Assembly (NCBI GenBank): GCA_021613375.1
Contig: CM038704.1
Span: 5,022,155-5,086,154, forward strand
Origin: Megaleporinus macrocephalus
Lineage: Eukaryota; Chordata; Actinopteri; Characiformes; Anostomidae
Reading direction: 5' to 3'
Length of the DNA stretch: 64,000 nucleotides
Positions 1 through 11,354 of the stretch are shown in pieces. How positions within the stretch are numbered: the first letter of the stretch is position 1; every line of letters begins with the position of its first letter. Under the pieces are notes generated by a model. That model ran no database searches. It saw only the letters and a program-made list of their open reading frames with translations, and had not been told where the DNA came from. A program made the translations under genes and the position numbers.

Positions 1-460
1 ATGTATGTTATTTGTTCTGTTGGAAATGGGACTGCCCTTGTACCTGCCCCTGTTCCTGTTTGTGTTCCTGTTCCTGTCCTTGTTCCTACCCCTGTTCCTG
101 TCCCTGCCCTTGTACCTTCTCCTGTACTTTTCCTTGTTCCTGACCCTGTTCCTGCCCCTGTCCCTGTCCCTGTACCTGCCTCTGTGCCTGCCCCAGTACC
201 TGCTCTTGTACCTGCCCAGTCCTGGTACCTGCCCCTGCCACTGCCCTTGTACTGTCCCTGTACCTGCCCTGGTGCCTGCCCCAGTACCTGCTCTTGTACA
301 TGCCCGGTCCTGATACCTGCCTCTGCCCTTGTACCTGCCCTTCTGCCTGTACCTGCCCCTGTTCCTGCCTCTGCATCTGCCCTTCTACCTGTCCCTGCCC
401 TTGTACCTGCCCTTGTACGTGCCCCTACCCCATGCCCCTGTACCTGCCCCTGTCCCTGAT
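1..460. repeat. Degenerate hexamer-type minisatellite (C/T-rich)
   Basis: The stretch is built of imperfect 6-base units such as cctgta, cctgcc and cctgtt. All three forward frames stay open for long runs and read as repeated Val-Pro-Ala/Val or Leu-Tyr-Leu-Pro, which is what a multiple-of-three repeat gives. It begins at the window edge, so the array may extend further left. There is no sign of a gene. Confidence 0.85.
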
Positions 461-959
461 TGGTCCAATAGCTGTTCATGATCCTAAATGTAAGTGTTAA
501 CAGGCCCTGGATGAGGTTTGGAGTAAATGTGTAGTTGGTTCTGTTGGAAGTGAGATCAGTGTCTCAGAGGAAAGAGCCAGTACTAATATATACCAGTGTA
601 GCTGTAACTACGAACTAGGACTGAAAATTAAACCCAAAAGGACTCTGTGACGTTTATAAAGTCATTTTAGAGTCAAAAACCGCAAGACTAACCACCAACA
701 GACCTTCAGTAAGGAGTTCAGAGGGAGAATCAGGTACTGTTTAGTTCCTGTCTGTCAGCTAAACTAACTGAGCTAACATTGACTTTAGTACGATCATGTT
801 TGCTTGCAACTTTTTGTTTTCCATGTACTGTGATACGTTCCCCAGTCGGGCAAAATGTGGAGAAGATTCCCATCAAACCACCTCAAATAATCATTATAGA
901 CATTATACATTCACACTTACAAACAAATATACACTCACTGAGCACATGATTAGCTACAC
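461..959. other. Unassigned gene-free stretch
   Basis: I recognise no coding region or repeat family here. The reading frame at 796-984 is short and runs into a repeat fragment at its 3' end, so it is unlikely to be a gene. Confidence 0.5.
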
Positions 960-1071
960 CTCCTTCTATCTTCAGCTCCACTGACCATATAGGAGCTACA
1001 CTTACAGACTGTAGTTCATCTGATTCTCTGTATACTTTATTACTCTGTTCTTTAATGGTCAGGACCCCACA
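960..1071 (+). repeat. Fragment of the long inverted-repeat element (family C)
   Basis: Contains the segment reading ccactgaccatataggagc and continuing through ctgtagttcatctgattc. It matches one arm of the complete element at 40120-40745. It ends abruptly at aggaccccac, where the next repeat (1072-1480) begins. Other fragments of this family lie at 2555-2640, 26935-27245, 58140-58318 and 62040-62150. Confidence 0.75.
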
Positions 1072-1480
1072 TATGATTAGAACAGATCTAAATAATCATA
1101 CATACAATACAAAGTAACATGAATATGTTATTGTGAGAGAAGTAGATCAGATCTTGAGCTCCAGTTTGAAGAACAAAGTGTGGTTCCAGATTTCTCCTGG
1201 ACGCCCCAGACATTGTATGAATGTGTTCAGTTCCTTCAGCAGCAAATCTTGATTTAGCTTAATGAAGTACTGAGCAGTCAAAGCAGGTACTAGATGAGAA
1301 CTGATAATAATACTGGGTTGTTAAGGAGAAGCTTGGAAAGGGTTAAATAAACACACTGATGCATGTAAAAGCTCTACTTACTCTATTAATACTGTTTAAT
1401 ATTTTAATAATAAAATGTTTTACTGAGTAAATAAAAGCTTTTTAATTATAATAAAGCCCCCAAGTGTCCCTAAGATTTCT
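1072..1480 (+). mobile_element. MITE family A copy, left end missing
   Basis: Shares an approximately 400-bp internal sequence (including tggacgccccagacattg and gagaactgataataatac) with copies at 31588-32004, 56504-57015, 57786-58110 and 58683-59118. Complete copies have ends like gtgcaaaagtctgaggcac in inverted orientation, so this is a non-autonomous DNA transposon. This copy lacks its left terminus, and its right terminus is diverged (gtgtccctaag). Confidence 0.75.
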
Positions 1481-2209
1481 ACTATGTTGCTGCAGTGTTT
1501 GAAAGTTGAATTTGTGTCCATAAGAACACTTCTTGTTCCAAACAGCTGTACTACAAGCCTGACCTTCACACCTTTTCACAATTAATTCTTAAAAAGCGTC
1601 CCAGCAGCTTCTTTTCTAAGTGAGTTTGGAGTTTGTAGGTTTTCTTTTCCAAATGAACTGAAACATTAGTCCATAATGACTGACGGTAAGACCCAGACCC
1701 AGAAGAAGAAGCCGAGCATCGGAGTGTTCTTTCAAGGCTTTGGCTTCAAAGTCGGAGTGCTGACACGGAACTCTGCCCCCTCTTTAATTTCCATGCGTGC
1801 CGTCTTTTCTCAGCCAAAGTGTCAGAGGATTGTCAGCAGGGTCAGCGTCTGACTTTGGGATCCACATCCATCATCTTGCCCTGACTTGGTGTTTGTTTCA
1901 CCCTAAATATGGAAGGTCAATGAAAGAAGAGAGTTCTGAGAAACACAATCGCAGAACCGCAGCAGAAGTGCTGCCAAAGTTTCCACAAGGACCAAAAGCA
2001 GACCAGCATTTCCTGTTTTCAGCATGTTTTATTTCAGATTTAGGATTTTGCATATGCTTATGACGCTGTACTGGGACACTGAGATCGCTTGTAGCAGCTG
2101 AAAGCATCTTTCTATCATGATTGCAGTCAAATACAGTTATTTATGTCGACTTAATTTATGTTGAGCCGTACTTGAAGCGCGAAGGGCTCGAGGTGCAGAT
2201 CGACTTTTG
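1481..2209. other. Unassigned gene-free stretch
   Basis: No repeat family or gene recognised. A 58-codon frame at 1676-1852 (plus) starts with a Lys/Gln-rich segment. It has a consensus donor-like GTAAGA ten bases after its ATG, but there is no family match I can name. It is listed as a finding rather than a gene. Confidence 0.45.
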
Positions 2210-2426
2210 ACCATTGCTATAAGATCAGGAGGAGCTGGTTCATTCTTGGCTTTGTAGGCATCAGAGTTTTAAATTGAATGCGAGCTGCTACAGGAAGCCA
2301 GTGAAGGGAGCGCAGCAGTGGAGAGACATGAGTGGACTTGGGAAGACTGAAGACGAGCCGTGCTGCTGCATCCTGATGGCCTGCAGAGGAAGACCAGCCA
2401 GGAGCAAGTTGCAGTAGTTGAGCCTT

Positions 2427-2432
<6 letters not shown>
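2210..2432 (-). mobile_element. LINE (L2/CR1-like) reverse transcriptase 3' fragment, frameshifted
   Basis: On the minus strand two overlapping frames read NYCNLLLAGLPLQAIR and then LLRSLHWLPVAARIQFKTL. These are typical of the C-terminal part of L2/CR1-type non-LTR reverse transcriptases (N-LL-GLP and LHWLPV-RI-FK motifs). The two halves are in different frames, so the copy is dead. It abuts a (TA)n run. Confidence 0.75.

Positions 2433-2494
<62 letters not shown>
2429..2494. repeat. (TA)n microsatellite
   Basis: An uninterrupted run of about 32 TA dinucleotides. It produces artificial Tyr-Ile frames on both strands. Confidence 0.95.
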
Positions 2495-2496
<2 letters not shown>

Positions 2497-2519
2497 CATA
2501 TATACACCCACTGTCCACT

Positions 2520-2660
2520 TCATTGGGTAAACCTCCTTGTATCTTCTTGTATCTACACTCACTATAAGCTCCACTGACCATATAGGAGCTACACTGACAG
2601 ACTGTAGTTCATCTCTGTATACTCTATTACTCTATATGTTCTATGAGGGTTCAGTAAGGC
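2520..2660 (+). repeat. Family C inverted-repeat element fragment
   Basis: Contains ccactgaccatataggagc followed by actgtagttcatctctgtat, matching the arm of the complete element at 40120-40745. Confidence 0.7.
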
Positions 2661-2762
2661 ACGGTAAGGTTCAGCAGGATACTAAATCAACATTTGCTCA
2701 ACATTTTGACTTGAAATAATTCATATGTGTAAAGAATTATGTGTTTTCTAGAAAGCTGGAAA

Positions 2763-2960
2763 CACCCTGGACAGTCCACCAGTCCATCACAGGGCAGAGA
2801 CATGGACACACAGACACACACTCACACATAAGGGGGCAATTCAGCATCTCTTACTTGCCTGACCGCATGTCTTCGGACTGTGGGAGGAAACCGGAGAACC
2901 TAAAGGAAACGTAAACAGACACAAGGAGAACATACAGGCTCCACACAGGAATACCCAGAA
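2763..2960 (-). mobile_element. tRNA-derived SINE fragment
   Basis: Includes ccagtccatcacagggcaga and ctgtgggaggaaaccggaga, the body of the same SINE seen at 13746-14056 (plus) and 48800-49047 (minus). The tRNA-like head with the Pol III boxes is not recognisable in this copy. Confidence 0.7.
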
Positions 2961-2982
2961 TGCCCAGCAGACTTTCAGTCTT

Positions 2983-3030
2983 CTCTGTGGTTACCTTCAG
3001 TGCTTTCGCTCCCTGAAGGTAAACACAGAG
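2983..3030. repeat. Perfect-type hairpin, 18-bp stem
   Basis: The arms 2983-3000 (ctctgtggttaccttcag) and 3013-3030 (ctgaaggtaaacacagag) are complementary except for one position. The loop is 12 nt. Its function is unknown. It sits immediately before the CA-rich array. Confidence 0.7.
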
Positions 3031-3059
3031 AGGAGGAGCTTCTAACCACAGGTCTCTGA

Positions 3060-3811
3060 ACCAGGGCAGCGACTAGGACCACCTTATACACACATCATAC
3101 CCAGCACACACACAGACATCATACACAACACTTACACATCATACACAGTACACACACAGACATCATACACATCATACACACACACACACACAAACATCAC
3201 ACACAGCACTCACAAACACACATCATACACAACACTTACACATCATACACACACACACAAACACACATACACATCACACACACACATACACAGCACACAC
3301 ACAGACATTATACACATCATACACACTCAAACACACATCATACACAACACACACACACATCATACACAGCACTCACACACACACAAACATCATACACAAG
3401 ACTCTCACACACATCATACACAAGACTCTCTTACACACACACATCACACACAAGACTCACACACACACCTCATACACAGCACACACACAGACATCATAAA
3501 CATTATGCACACAAACATCATACACAGCACACACATACCTCATACACAACTCACACAGACATCATACACATCATACACACACACCTCATACACAAGACTC
3601 ACACAGATATCATACACACACACACCTCATACACAAGACTCACACAGACATCATACACATCATACACACACATCATACACAGGAATCTCACACACACATC
3701 ATACACACACACAGACAAACATCATACACAGCACACACACACCTCATACACAGCACACACACACACCTCATACACAAGACTCACACAGACATCATACACA
3801 TCATACACAAG

Positions 3812-3842
<31 letters not shown>

Positions 3843-3930
3843 AATCTCACACACATCATACACAGGACTTTCACACACACACATCACAGGACTCTCTCTC
3901 TCTTACACACACACACACACTATTGCGCTA
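3060..3930. repeat. CA-rich compound minisatellite
   Basis: Irregular units of catcatacac, cacacaca, actcacacacac and similar. The long frame through it (His-Thr-rich) is repeat-derived. Confidence 0.9.
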
Positions 3931-4135
3931 TATTAAACAATCCTCATCCCCGCTGTGCACGCCTGTCTGTTTTCTATAGTGTAAATCTAAATGTATTTAT
4001 ATTATTAACTTTTATTTACTTTTATTTTTTATATTTTGTTTACTTTCTTGTTTCATGTCAGAGTGTTTCACTGCTAGCTGTACTGTGTATGACTCTGTAT
4101 GTGACAAATAAACTTTGATTTGATTTGTTTGATTT
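3931..4135 (+). mobile_element. Probable LINE 3' tail
   Basis: Ends in gtgacaaataaactttgat followed by a short tgattt repeat, a form common at non-LTR retrotransposon 3' ends in fish. With the CA-rich array just upstream, this resembles the arrangement at 34.4-36.3 kb, where an array separates a LINE coding part from its tail. No coding part is recognisable here. Confidence 0.4.
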
Positions 4136-5060
4136 CTTTCAATGAATCAATATTTCGAGATATTAAGACTGTGACTTACTACCTTTCTCTGACAGGGCCT
4201 GTATAGTGTGTTTATAAGACGAGGTCAATAACTCATATAAGAAACATGTACCACTCCAACTGCTCCTCCATCAACAACAAACTCTGAGAGAGCAAAGAGT
4301 TTCACTCCAGCAGGAGAATCTCAGACTGTTCCAGGAGAAAAGCTTGAGTTACCTTTAATGCGCTCCCCCTCAGAAGCAACCTTCCGTAACGTGAGCTTGG
4401 AGATGAGTCGGGGGGCTCATATTAGGCGGGATATCTGCAACACAATACTCCAGCCATTAGGCCGCTGCGGCTGCTGACACTGAGGGCAGCGCTCGCTGGA
4501 CAAGAATACAAAGAGCAGAAGTGCAGCAGATCTGCTTTATAGAGCAGCAGCCAGAGAGAAAACACAACACTACGGGATGTCCGTCAGGCTGAGGAGGTAG
4601 CTGGCACGGATACAGAACAGAAAGTAACCAATGAAAATCAAATAAGCCAACCAGCCCAGAAAGCCTGGATTTACAATATATAATTATAAAGCATAAAGCA
4701 TTTTATATATAAAGAATGAAGGATATTTAAACACAACAGTGTGTTGTGCTTTACATACATAGGTTTTTACAGCTGACAAGATCGAAGAGAACAATCTCCA
4801 ATAAATAAACAAAAGCACTGCTAAATAGGGCTAAATAAATAAAATAAACAAATAAATAAATAAATCCACTAAATAGGGCTAAACAGGTATATCACCTCAC
4901 CAGTATCACTGGCCACTATTCGCCCTCATCCATAATCACCAGTATCAACATTTATTCCTCTGATACTGTGTCTGTGTTTACATAGAAGAATTTCATTCTC
5001 CATCCTGGTTGAATTTATTTTTATCACTTTGTTGCAGCCTGTAAAGCCGCCGGCCCCCCG
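4136..5060. other. Unassigned gene-free stretch
   Basis: No gene, RNA or repeat family recognised. There is a short A/T-rich aaataaata run around 4833-4862. Confidence 0.5.
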
Positions 5061-5061
5061 T

Positions 5062-6710
5062 TCAGTTTAGTAATGTAAGTATAGAAATGTACACAGTGTA
5101 ATGTATAGTAATGTACACAGTGTAATGTAAAGTAATGTACACAGTGTAATGTAAAGTAATGTGAGTATAGTAATGTACACAGTGTAATGTATAGAAATGT
5201 ACACAGTGTAATGTATAGTAAGGTACACAGTGTAATGTAAAGTAATGTGAGTATAGAAATGTACACAGTGTAATGTAATGTATAGTAATGTACACAGTGT
5301 AATGTAATGTATAGTAATGTGAGTATAGAAATGTACACAGTGTAATGTATAGAAATGTACACAGTGTAATGTATAGTAAGGTACACAGTGTAATGTAAAG
5401 TAATGTGAGTATAGAAATGTACACAGTGTAATGTATAGTAATGTGAGTATAGAAATGTACACAGTGTAATGTATAGAAATGTACACAGTGTAATGTATAG
5501 TAATGTACACAGTGTAATGTAAAGTAATGTGAGTATAGAAATGTACACAGTGTAATGTATAGAAATGTACACAGTGTAATGTATAGTAAGGTACACAGTG
5601 TAATGTAATGTGAGTATAGAAATGTACACAGTGTAATGTATAGTAATGTACGCAGTGTAATGTAATGTGAGTATAGAAATGTACACAGTGTAATGTATAG
5701 AAATGTACACAGTGTAATGTAATGTATAGTAATGTACACAGTGTAATGTAATGTATAGTAATGTGAGTATAGAAATGTACACAGTGTAATGTAATGTATA
5801 GTAATGTACACAGTGTAATGTAATGTATAGTAATGTGAGTATAGAAATGTACACAGTGTAATGTAATGTATAGTAATGTACACAGTGTAATGTAATGTGA
5901 GTATAGAAATGTACACAGTGTAATGTAATGTATAGTAATGTACACAGTGTAATGTAATGTATAGTAATGTACACAGTGTAATGTAATGTGAGTATAGAAA
6001 TGTACACAGTGTAATGTAATGTATAGTAATGTACACAGTGTAATGTAATGTGAGTATAGAAATGTACACAGTGTAATGTAATGTATAGTAATGTACACAG
6101 TGTAATGTAATGTATAGTAATGTGAGTATAGTAATGTACACAGTGTAATGTAATGTGAGTATAGAAATGTACACAGTGTAATGTATAGAAATGTACACAG
6201 TGTAATGTAATGTATAGTAATGTACACAGTGTAATGTAATGTGAGTATAGAAATGTACACAGTGTAATGTATAGAAATGTACACAGTGTAATGTAATGTA
6301 TAGTAATGTGAGTATAGAAATGTACTCAGTGTAATGTAATGTATAGTAATGTGAGTATAGAAATGTACACAGTGTAATGTAATGTGAGTATAGAAATGTA
6401 CACAGTGTAATGTAATGTATAGTAATGTATACAGTGTAATGTAATGTATAGTAATGTGAGTATAGAAATGTACTCAGTGTAATGTAATGTATAGTAATGT
6501 ATACAGTGTAATGTATAGTAATGTGAGTATAGAAATGTACACAGTGTAATGTATAGTAATGAGAGTATAGAAATGTACACAGTGTAATGTAATGTATAGT
6601 AATGAGAGTATAGAAATGTACAGTGTAATGTAATGTAATGTGAGTATAGAAATGTACAGTGTAATGTAATGTATAGTAATGTGAGTATAGAAATGTACAC
6701 AGTGTAAAAC
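5062..6710. repeat. Minisatellite of aatgtacacagtgtaatgta units
   Basis: About 1.65 kb of alternating units (gtatagaaatgtacacagtg, taatgtaatgtatagtaatg) with variable spacers. Minus-strand frames of up to 405 codons cross it and read as endlessly repeated Tyr-Ile-Thr-Leu-Cys patterns in all three phases. This shows that the openness comes from the repeat. The right 300 bp is more diverged, for example losing the ac in tacacagtg. Confidence 0.95.
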
Positions 6711-7180
6711 ACCTAAGTCTGCCATGTGATCAAACAGTTGCCACTGTATTAAACCCTCACAGCAAAAATAAAACATTTCTGTGAGTCTGTAGTTTTTCAC
6801 TACAGATATACAAACAGAAGCCACTTCATGTTACACCTTTTGTTTTCCATGTTTACCAGTAAATAATAATATGTAACCTGTACGTTAGTGTAAGTGATGT
6901 GGAAGGATGCATTTTTCAGTTTGTCTACATACAGAGTAGAACATCTCCATCTGCCCGCAGACACACTTCAACGTCTCTCTGTGAGAACAAAGCTTTGGTG
7001 TTCCCGAATGCCGGGGCTCTTTTTGGGATCCAGCTGCAGAGTGGAACGCCATGTCAAACCAAGTGTCATGAAACAAAGAACAAATCTATTATGCAAAGAC
7101 CAAACTTTTTAAACCATTTAGGAAAACAAGAAACATAAATATATATTTATGTTTTAAAAGATGAATGTGAATCAGAAATA
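6711..7180. other. Unassigned gene-free stretch
   Basis: Overlapping short frames on both strands at 6885-7138 show no family resemblance that I recognise. Confidence 0.45.
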
Positions 7181-7182
7181 TA

Positions 7183-8065
7183 ATGTGTATAATATCATCC
7201 AGACAAAAAAGGAAAACATTTCATATAAATATTAAAGTATTTCACAAAACCTCTGCAGCTTATCTTTCTTCTTTAACTACTAATATGAAACCTGAAGTAC
7301 GTAACCTGGGTGTGATCTTAGACTCTGAACTTCAGCTTTTCTGTCTCAGAGCGACGCAGAGAAACTCATTCATTTGTTTGTTACAGCAGAGTTGATGACT
7401 GTAATGGTCAGAGTTGATCACTGTAATGGTCAGAGTTGATCCCTGTAATGGTCAGAGTTGATGACTGTAATGGTCAGAGTTGATGACTGTAATGGTCAGA
7501 ATTGATGACTGTAGTGGTCAGAGTTGATCACTGTATTGGTCAGAGTTGATCACTGTAATGTTCTCTTAGTGGAGTTCCTGAGAAAACAGCTGGTCCAGCA
7601 GCTGGGATTCTAACAAACACTAAACAGATCTCAGATCAGTCCTGTTTTAAAAGAGCTGCACTGACTACCTGTATCTTTTAGAACAGACTTTAAACTTCTG
7701 TACTCGTCTATAAGCTCTAGATAATCTAGAACCTGCTGCATCACAGAACGTCTCTCTGTTTATGTTCCACCTGCTGATCTTAGATAGAGAACCTGGAAAG
7801 ACTCTTTCAGCTCTTCTGCTTCTAAACTGTGGAGCTCAGTACAGCTTCTATTAGACAGTCAAGTTCAGAGTCTCTTTTACTACATGTTTATAATCGCCAC
7901 TTTTTAACTCATAGTTTAGTTAAAACTTTAACATTGCAGTACTTATAAAGTTGAACTTTGTCTTTGCTGATAAGTTTATGTTATTACTGATGAAAACTGT
8001 CAGTAAAGCACTTTGAGCAGCCACTGGAATGAAAAGTGCTCTAGAAATAAGGATAATTATTTTCA
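7183..8065 (+). mobile_element. LINE (L2-like) 3' end, decayed, with internal 23-bp repeat
   Basis: The plus strand reads PEVRNLGVILDSELQ at about 7290-7336, the hallmark NLGV-DS motif late in L2-type reverse transcriptases. An L-LPV-FR-like remnant follows near 7660. The 3' part has aagcactttgagcagccact and a tail resembling those of L2 elements. Between them, 7390-7560 holds about eight units of gttgatgactgtaatggtcagag. Stops and the inserted repeat break the frame. Confidence 0.7.
7388..7562. repeat. 23-bp minisatellite inside the LINE
   Basis: About eight tandem units of the form gttgatsactgtaatggtcagag with single-base differences. The array interrupts the coding remnant of the surrounding LINE. 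Confidence 0.85.
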
Positions 8066-9701
8066 TTAATATATTATTATTGACAACGATTCAGGCCAAG
8101 ATCTACTTAGAGTCCCATTAAAGGCATTAAGGGTCTCTGAGTCACTGCAGTGGAACTGAACTGCTGTACTGGTCAGCGAGGAGCCTTTCAGGGTTAAGCC
8201 TAGACTGTAGCAGTCAGCATGGTCAGCACAGTCACTCTGTACAGATACTGTCAGAGGAAGGTGCTTCAGATAGTTTAGGGTTTCACCATAAACAAACCGC
8301 AGTGCTAGTACTGACCAGAGGGAGGGTCAGCAGCTAATCAATAAAAGAACAGTCTTTTTGGTTGTTCATGTTGAAGCACAAACAGGGCGGCGAATGCAAA
8401 GGGTCAAGCTTTACGGTTGTTAAGTTATTGGTTAGCGTATGAATTTTGACAGGTAGTGTCATCTTACATAATGTTCCTTGAACCTTCAGTGAAGAAAAAT
8501 AACAGATTTTGGCTGAAATGAATGGAGAGCTGTGGAGAGTAGTGCTTTAATACCTGCATAGTTTAAATACACACATCATACATTAAAAAGAAAAAATTAC
8601 AGACATGTAAAATTATGAAAAAGTGATGACTCATTCATCAAAGCTGCATACGTTTACATCTGATCATAAAATGAAGACACACTAATTTCAGTTTGGTTAT
8701 TCTTTAGTATCGTCTTTGGCATAATAGCTTAAATAGCTTAGGAGCAACAATTCAACAACGTAAAAACAACGCTTTACATGTGGTTAGTGAGTTAAATGAC
8801 AAACCTACAGGTTTGGGCCTTTTTTAGCTCATTAGTCTTTAAATCGAGTAGTAGGTCTAAGCAGACAAACACCAACCATGGTATCAAATACACAACCATG
8901 GCATCAAATACACAACCATGGCATATTTACTGCTCACGAAATCTTAACTGTACAAGAGAGAGAGGCTGTTCACCTCCAATCACCAACACATCATCACTGA
9001 CCATATACTGTTATTCGTTCTTTGCTTTTTGCCAGATCTTCGCCATCTATCAACTCCGTTCCAACTCCAGATTGTCCAGTCCGATTGTGTGATTCGGGCT
9101 TGTATACAGCTTTTTGATTGGATGCACAGATTCTGGATAACCACTGATTTTTTCTGGAATTTTTCCCCATAGAGAATGAATAGGATTGAAAAGTGCACAC
9201 CAATTTACGGAACTTCCGTTTCACATATGCTGACTCAGGGCCGACCCCCGACCACGACTGCAGTGTTGGTTTGACCCGCACTCGTCTGTTTGTCATTTTT
9301 TTCAATCCCTCTTTTTTCCCATAGGGTCCCATACATTTTCGAGCGCAGCCAAACATTATGGTTTTATTCAACTTACAGCGTCCAAACTGCCTGTACTAAC
9401 TCAGAGCAGATCCTCAAACACACTGACCCGCACTCCTCTACTTGTTTATTCATCCCTCGTTCCTTGCACTGCTTAAGCTGCACAACCGTCCTGTACTTTT
9501 CTAGTTTTATATATAACATCACTCAGGAAGTTCTAGATGTTGTCCCTGTGACTATGAGTAGGGTTTCACACAAAATGCCTCCCACCTATTGGAAATCATC
9601 ACTGATCAGATCATGTGGTGGTTGATCTAATTAAAGGGTTGCAGCCTAATCGATAGGTTATTAGAAACAGGAACAACAGTGGCTTCACAACAGAGTCCTC
9701 T
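8066..9701. other. Unassigned stretch, probably old repeat sequence
   Basis: No gene recognised. A 125-codon minus-strand frame (8994-9371) reads as Lys/Arg-rich sequence without domain features. Its DNA style (tcccatagggtcccatac, ttttccccatagagaatga) looks like an old dispersed repeat. A three-fold repeat of acacaaccatggcatcaaat lies near 8875-8925. Confidence 0.45.
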
Positions 9702-9709
9702 GCCTAAAG

Positions 9710-10655
9710 CAGGGGTCGGCAACCCGTGGCTCCGGAGCCGCATGAGTCTCTTTCATTCTTACACTGCGGCTCTGTGTGGCTTCGGACAATAAATGATAAG
9801 TATTTAATTAAAGTTATTTGTGTTTTTACATTTTAGTTCAAAATTTGAAGATTTAATATTAAAATAAAATCATATTTCATTATTTTTCCGTCACACTTGC
9901 CTCACACACACGGAAGCAGTTATACCCACCAAAACGCTTTCAACCCCAGGTAGGCCAAGTATGGAGAAACGTAATAAACGAAACATATCTAAAGAAAATA
10001 GAACATTTAATGATGCCTATCCACATATGTATGTGAGCAGCCATTCTCCACCATGAACTACTTTAAAAACAAGCATCGCTCACGCCTCACAGACGACAGA
10101 CAAGCTTACAGTCTTGCGTAAAGCTTCAAGAGCAGTCCCATTAACCAGGTAGAATAAATATTTATGCAGATATTTTGCAAGTATTTATTTTTCATTGTTT
10201 AGTGACCTAGTGCTATTTTCCCCCAATTTATTTTTTAAATTTAGGTCAAGGCTTCGCTACACGCTCCAAAAGCCCATAAATGCAGAGCCGATATAAGGAT
10301 GAGGCTCACGGCATTTTTTGTTTGCACCATGGATCATTTAAGTTCAGCTTTTTAATTCATTTGAAAGAGACCTTCAAATCGGCGTGTTGCTTTTTTTTTG
10401 TTATTATTTTTTCAAGAATTCAAAATGTTCAAAATGTGCTCGTTACATAAACAAAATCTAATATAATCTGTCACACTTCATGGATAAGCAACACACTCTA
10501 GTTGTTTTTACAGTAAAAGTAAGAAAAAGCAATATGTACACAGTGTTACCTTCATTTTAGATGTCAAAAAGTAGTTGCGGCTCCCAGTGTTTTTGTTTTT
10601 TTTGTGGTAACCTGGTCCAAATGGCTCTTTGGGTGTTAAAGGTTGCCGACCCCTG
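9710..10655 (+). mobile_element. hAT-family DNA transposon, degenerate, with 8-bp target duplication
   Basis: The ends are inverted repeats: caggggtcggcaaccc at the left and ggttgccgacccctg at the right. The flanks gcctaaag (9702-9709) and gcctatag (10656-10663) are an 8-bp target-site duplication with one mismatch, the hAT signature. Inside, 10033-10115 (plus) reads EQPFSTMNYFKNKHRSRLTD, which matches the C-terminal dimerisation region of hAT transposases, then hits a stop. Most of the transposase is deleted, so the copy is inactive. Confidence 0.88.
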
Positions 10656-10692
10656 GCCTATAGAGTGAAAACTGAGAGAAGGTGAAATATAT

Positions 10693-10945
10693 CGTTGCTG
10701 TCCAAAAAAAACCCCACATATCTCCATTTTTCTAAATTTTTATTTTTTTCTACATCACTGGAACGCCGCTGATGCTGTTTACATTGTGTGAAAATTTTAT
10801 GATGAATGGACCAATAGGAATGCTCCAAATAAGCTTGGAAAACAATCTGCTTCCATTGACCTACATTGAAAGTTAAGACGGTTTTTGTCCTCTCGTGTAA
10901 AGTAACTATTTTGAAGATACTTGGTTTTCTTTGGACAGCGTTGAT
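10693..10945. mobile_element. MITE family B, full length
   Basis: About 250 bp bounded by cgttgctgtccaaa and tttggacagcgttg in inverted orientation. The interior carries the block attggtccattcatcat / gagcatttctattgg on the minus strand. Other copies are at 24789-26368 (split), 29040-29290, 30795-31020, 33985-34110 (partial), 54965-55195 and 59520-59760. Confidence 0.75.
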
Positions 10946-11354
10946 ATGCTAATATGTCGGTCACAAGGTAAACCACGTAATATCTTTTAGAAGCTGCAAA
11001 CGTCTGAGTTGAATCTAAAACTGCAATGTTATTGTGCCAATTCATCACTGCTGTACAAAGTATATAAAGCTAAGCTCCAGAGATTAAACTTGTTTAGGTG
11101 TAAACGAGCTTGTAGAGTATTCCTTTAATTGGTTGACAGCTAAAGAAATTGGGGTGTGCTGTATATGTATATATAAATATGAGGATAAAATGGGATTATA
11201 TGCAACTGATCTGTAAATGAAGAGACTGTAAAGCAGGTACAGCAGAGGTGGACTCATTAACTGAGCTGATGCTGTAAAAGTTGAATGAATCAGATGCTGA
11301 TTAGTTTGTATGTCACTCTGAAGGCCTGAAGGGATGTTGCATCATTTTTGAGGT

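Noticed and set aside
1..500. Overlapping proline/valine- and leucine-rich frames on both strands
   Set aside because: They are translations of a 6-bp repeat. All frames are open for the same reason and none has a gene-like start or context.
3505..3936. 143-codon His/Thr frame
   Set aside because: It is entirely within a CA-rich array.
5024..6824. Minus-strand frames of 327, 378 and 405 codons
   Set aside because: They cross a minisatellite and repeat the same few residues in three phases.
8994..9371. 125-codon basic minus-strand frame
   Set aside because: No recognisable domain or splice context, and the DNA looks like an old dispersed repeat.
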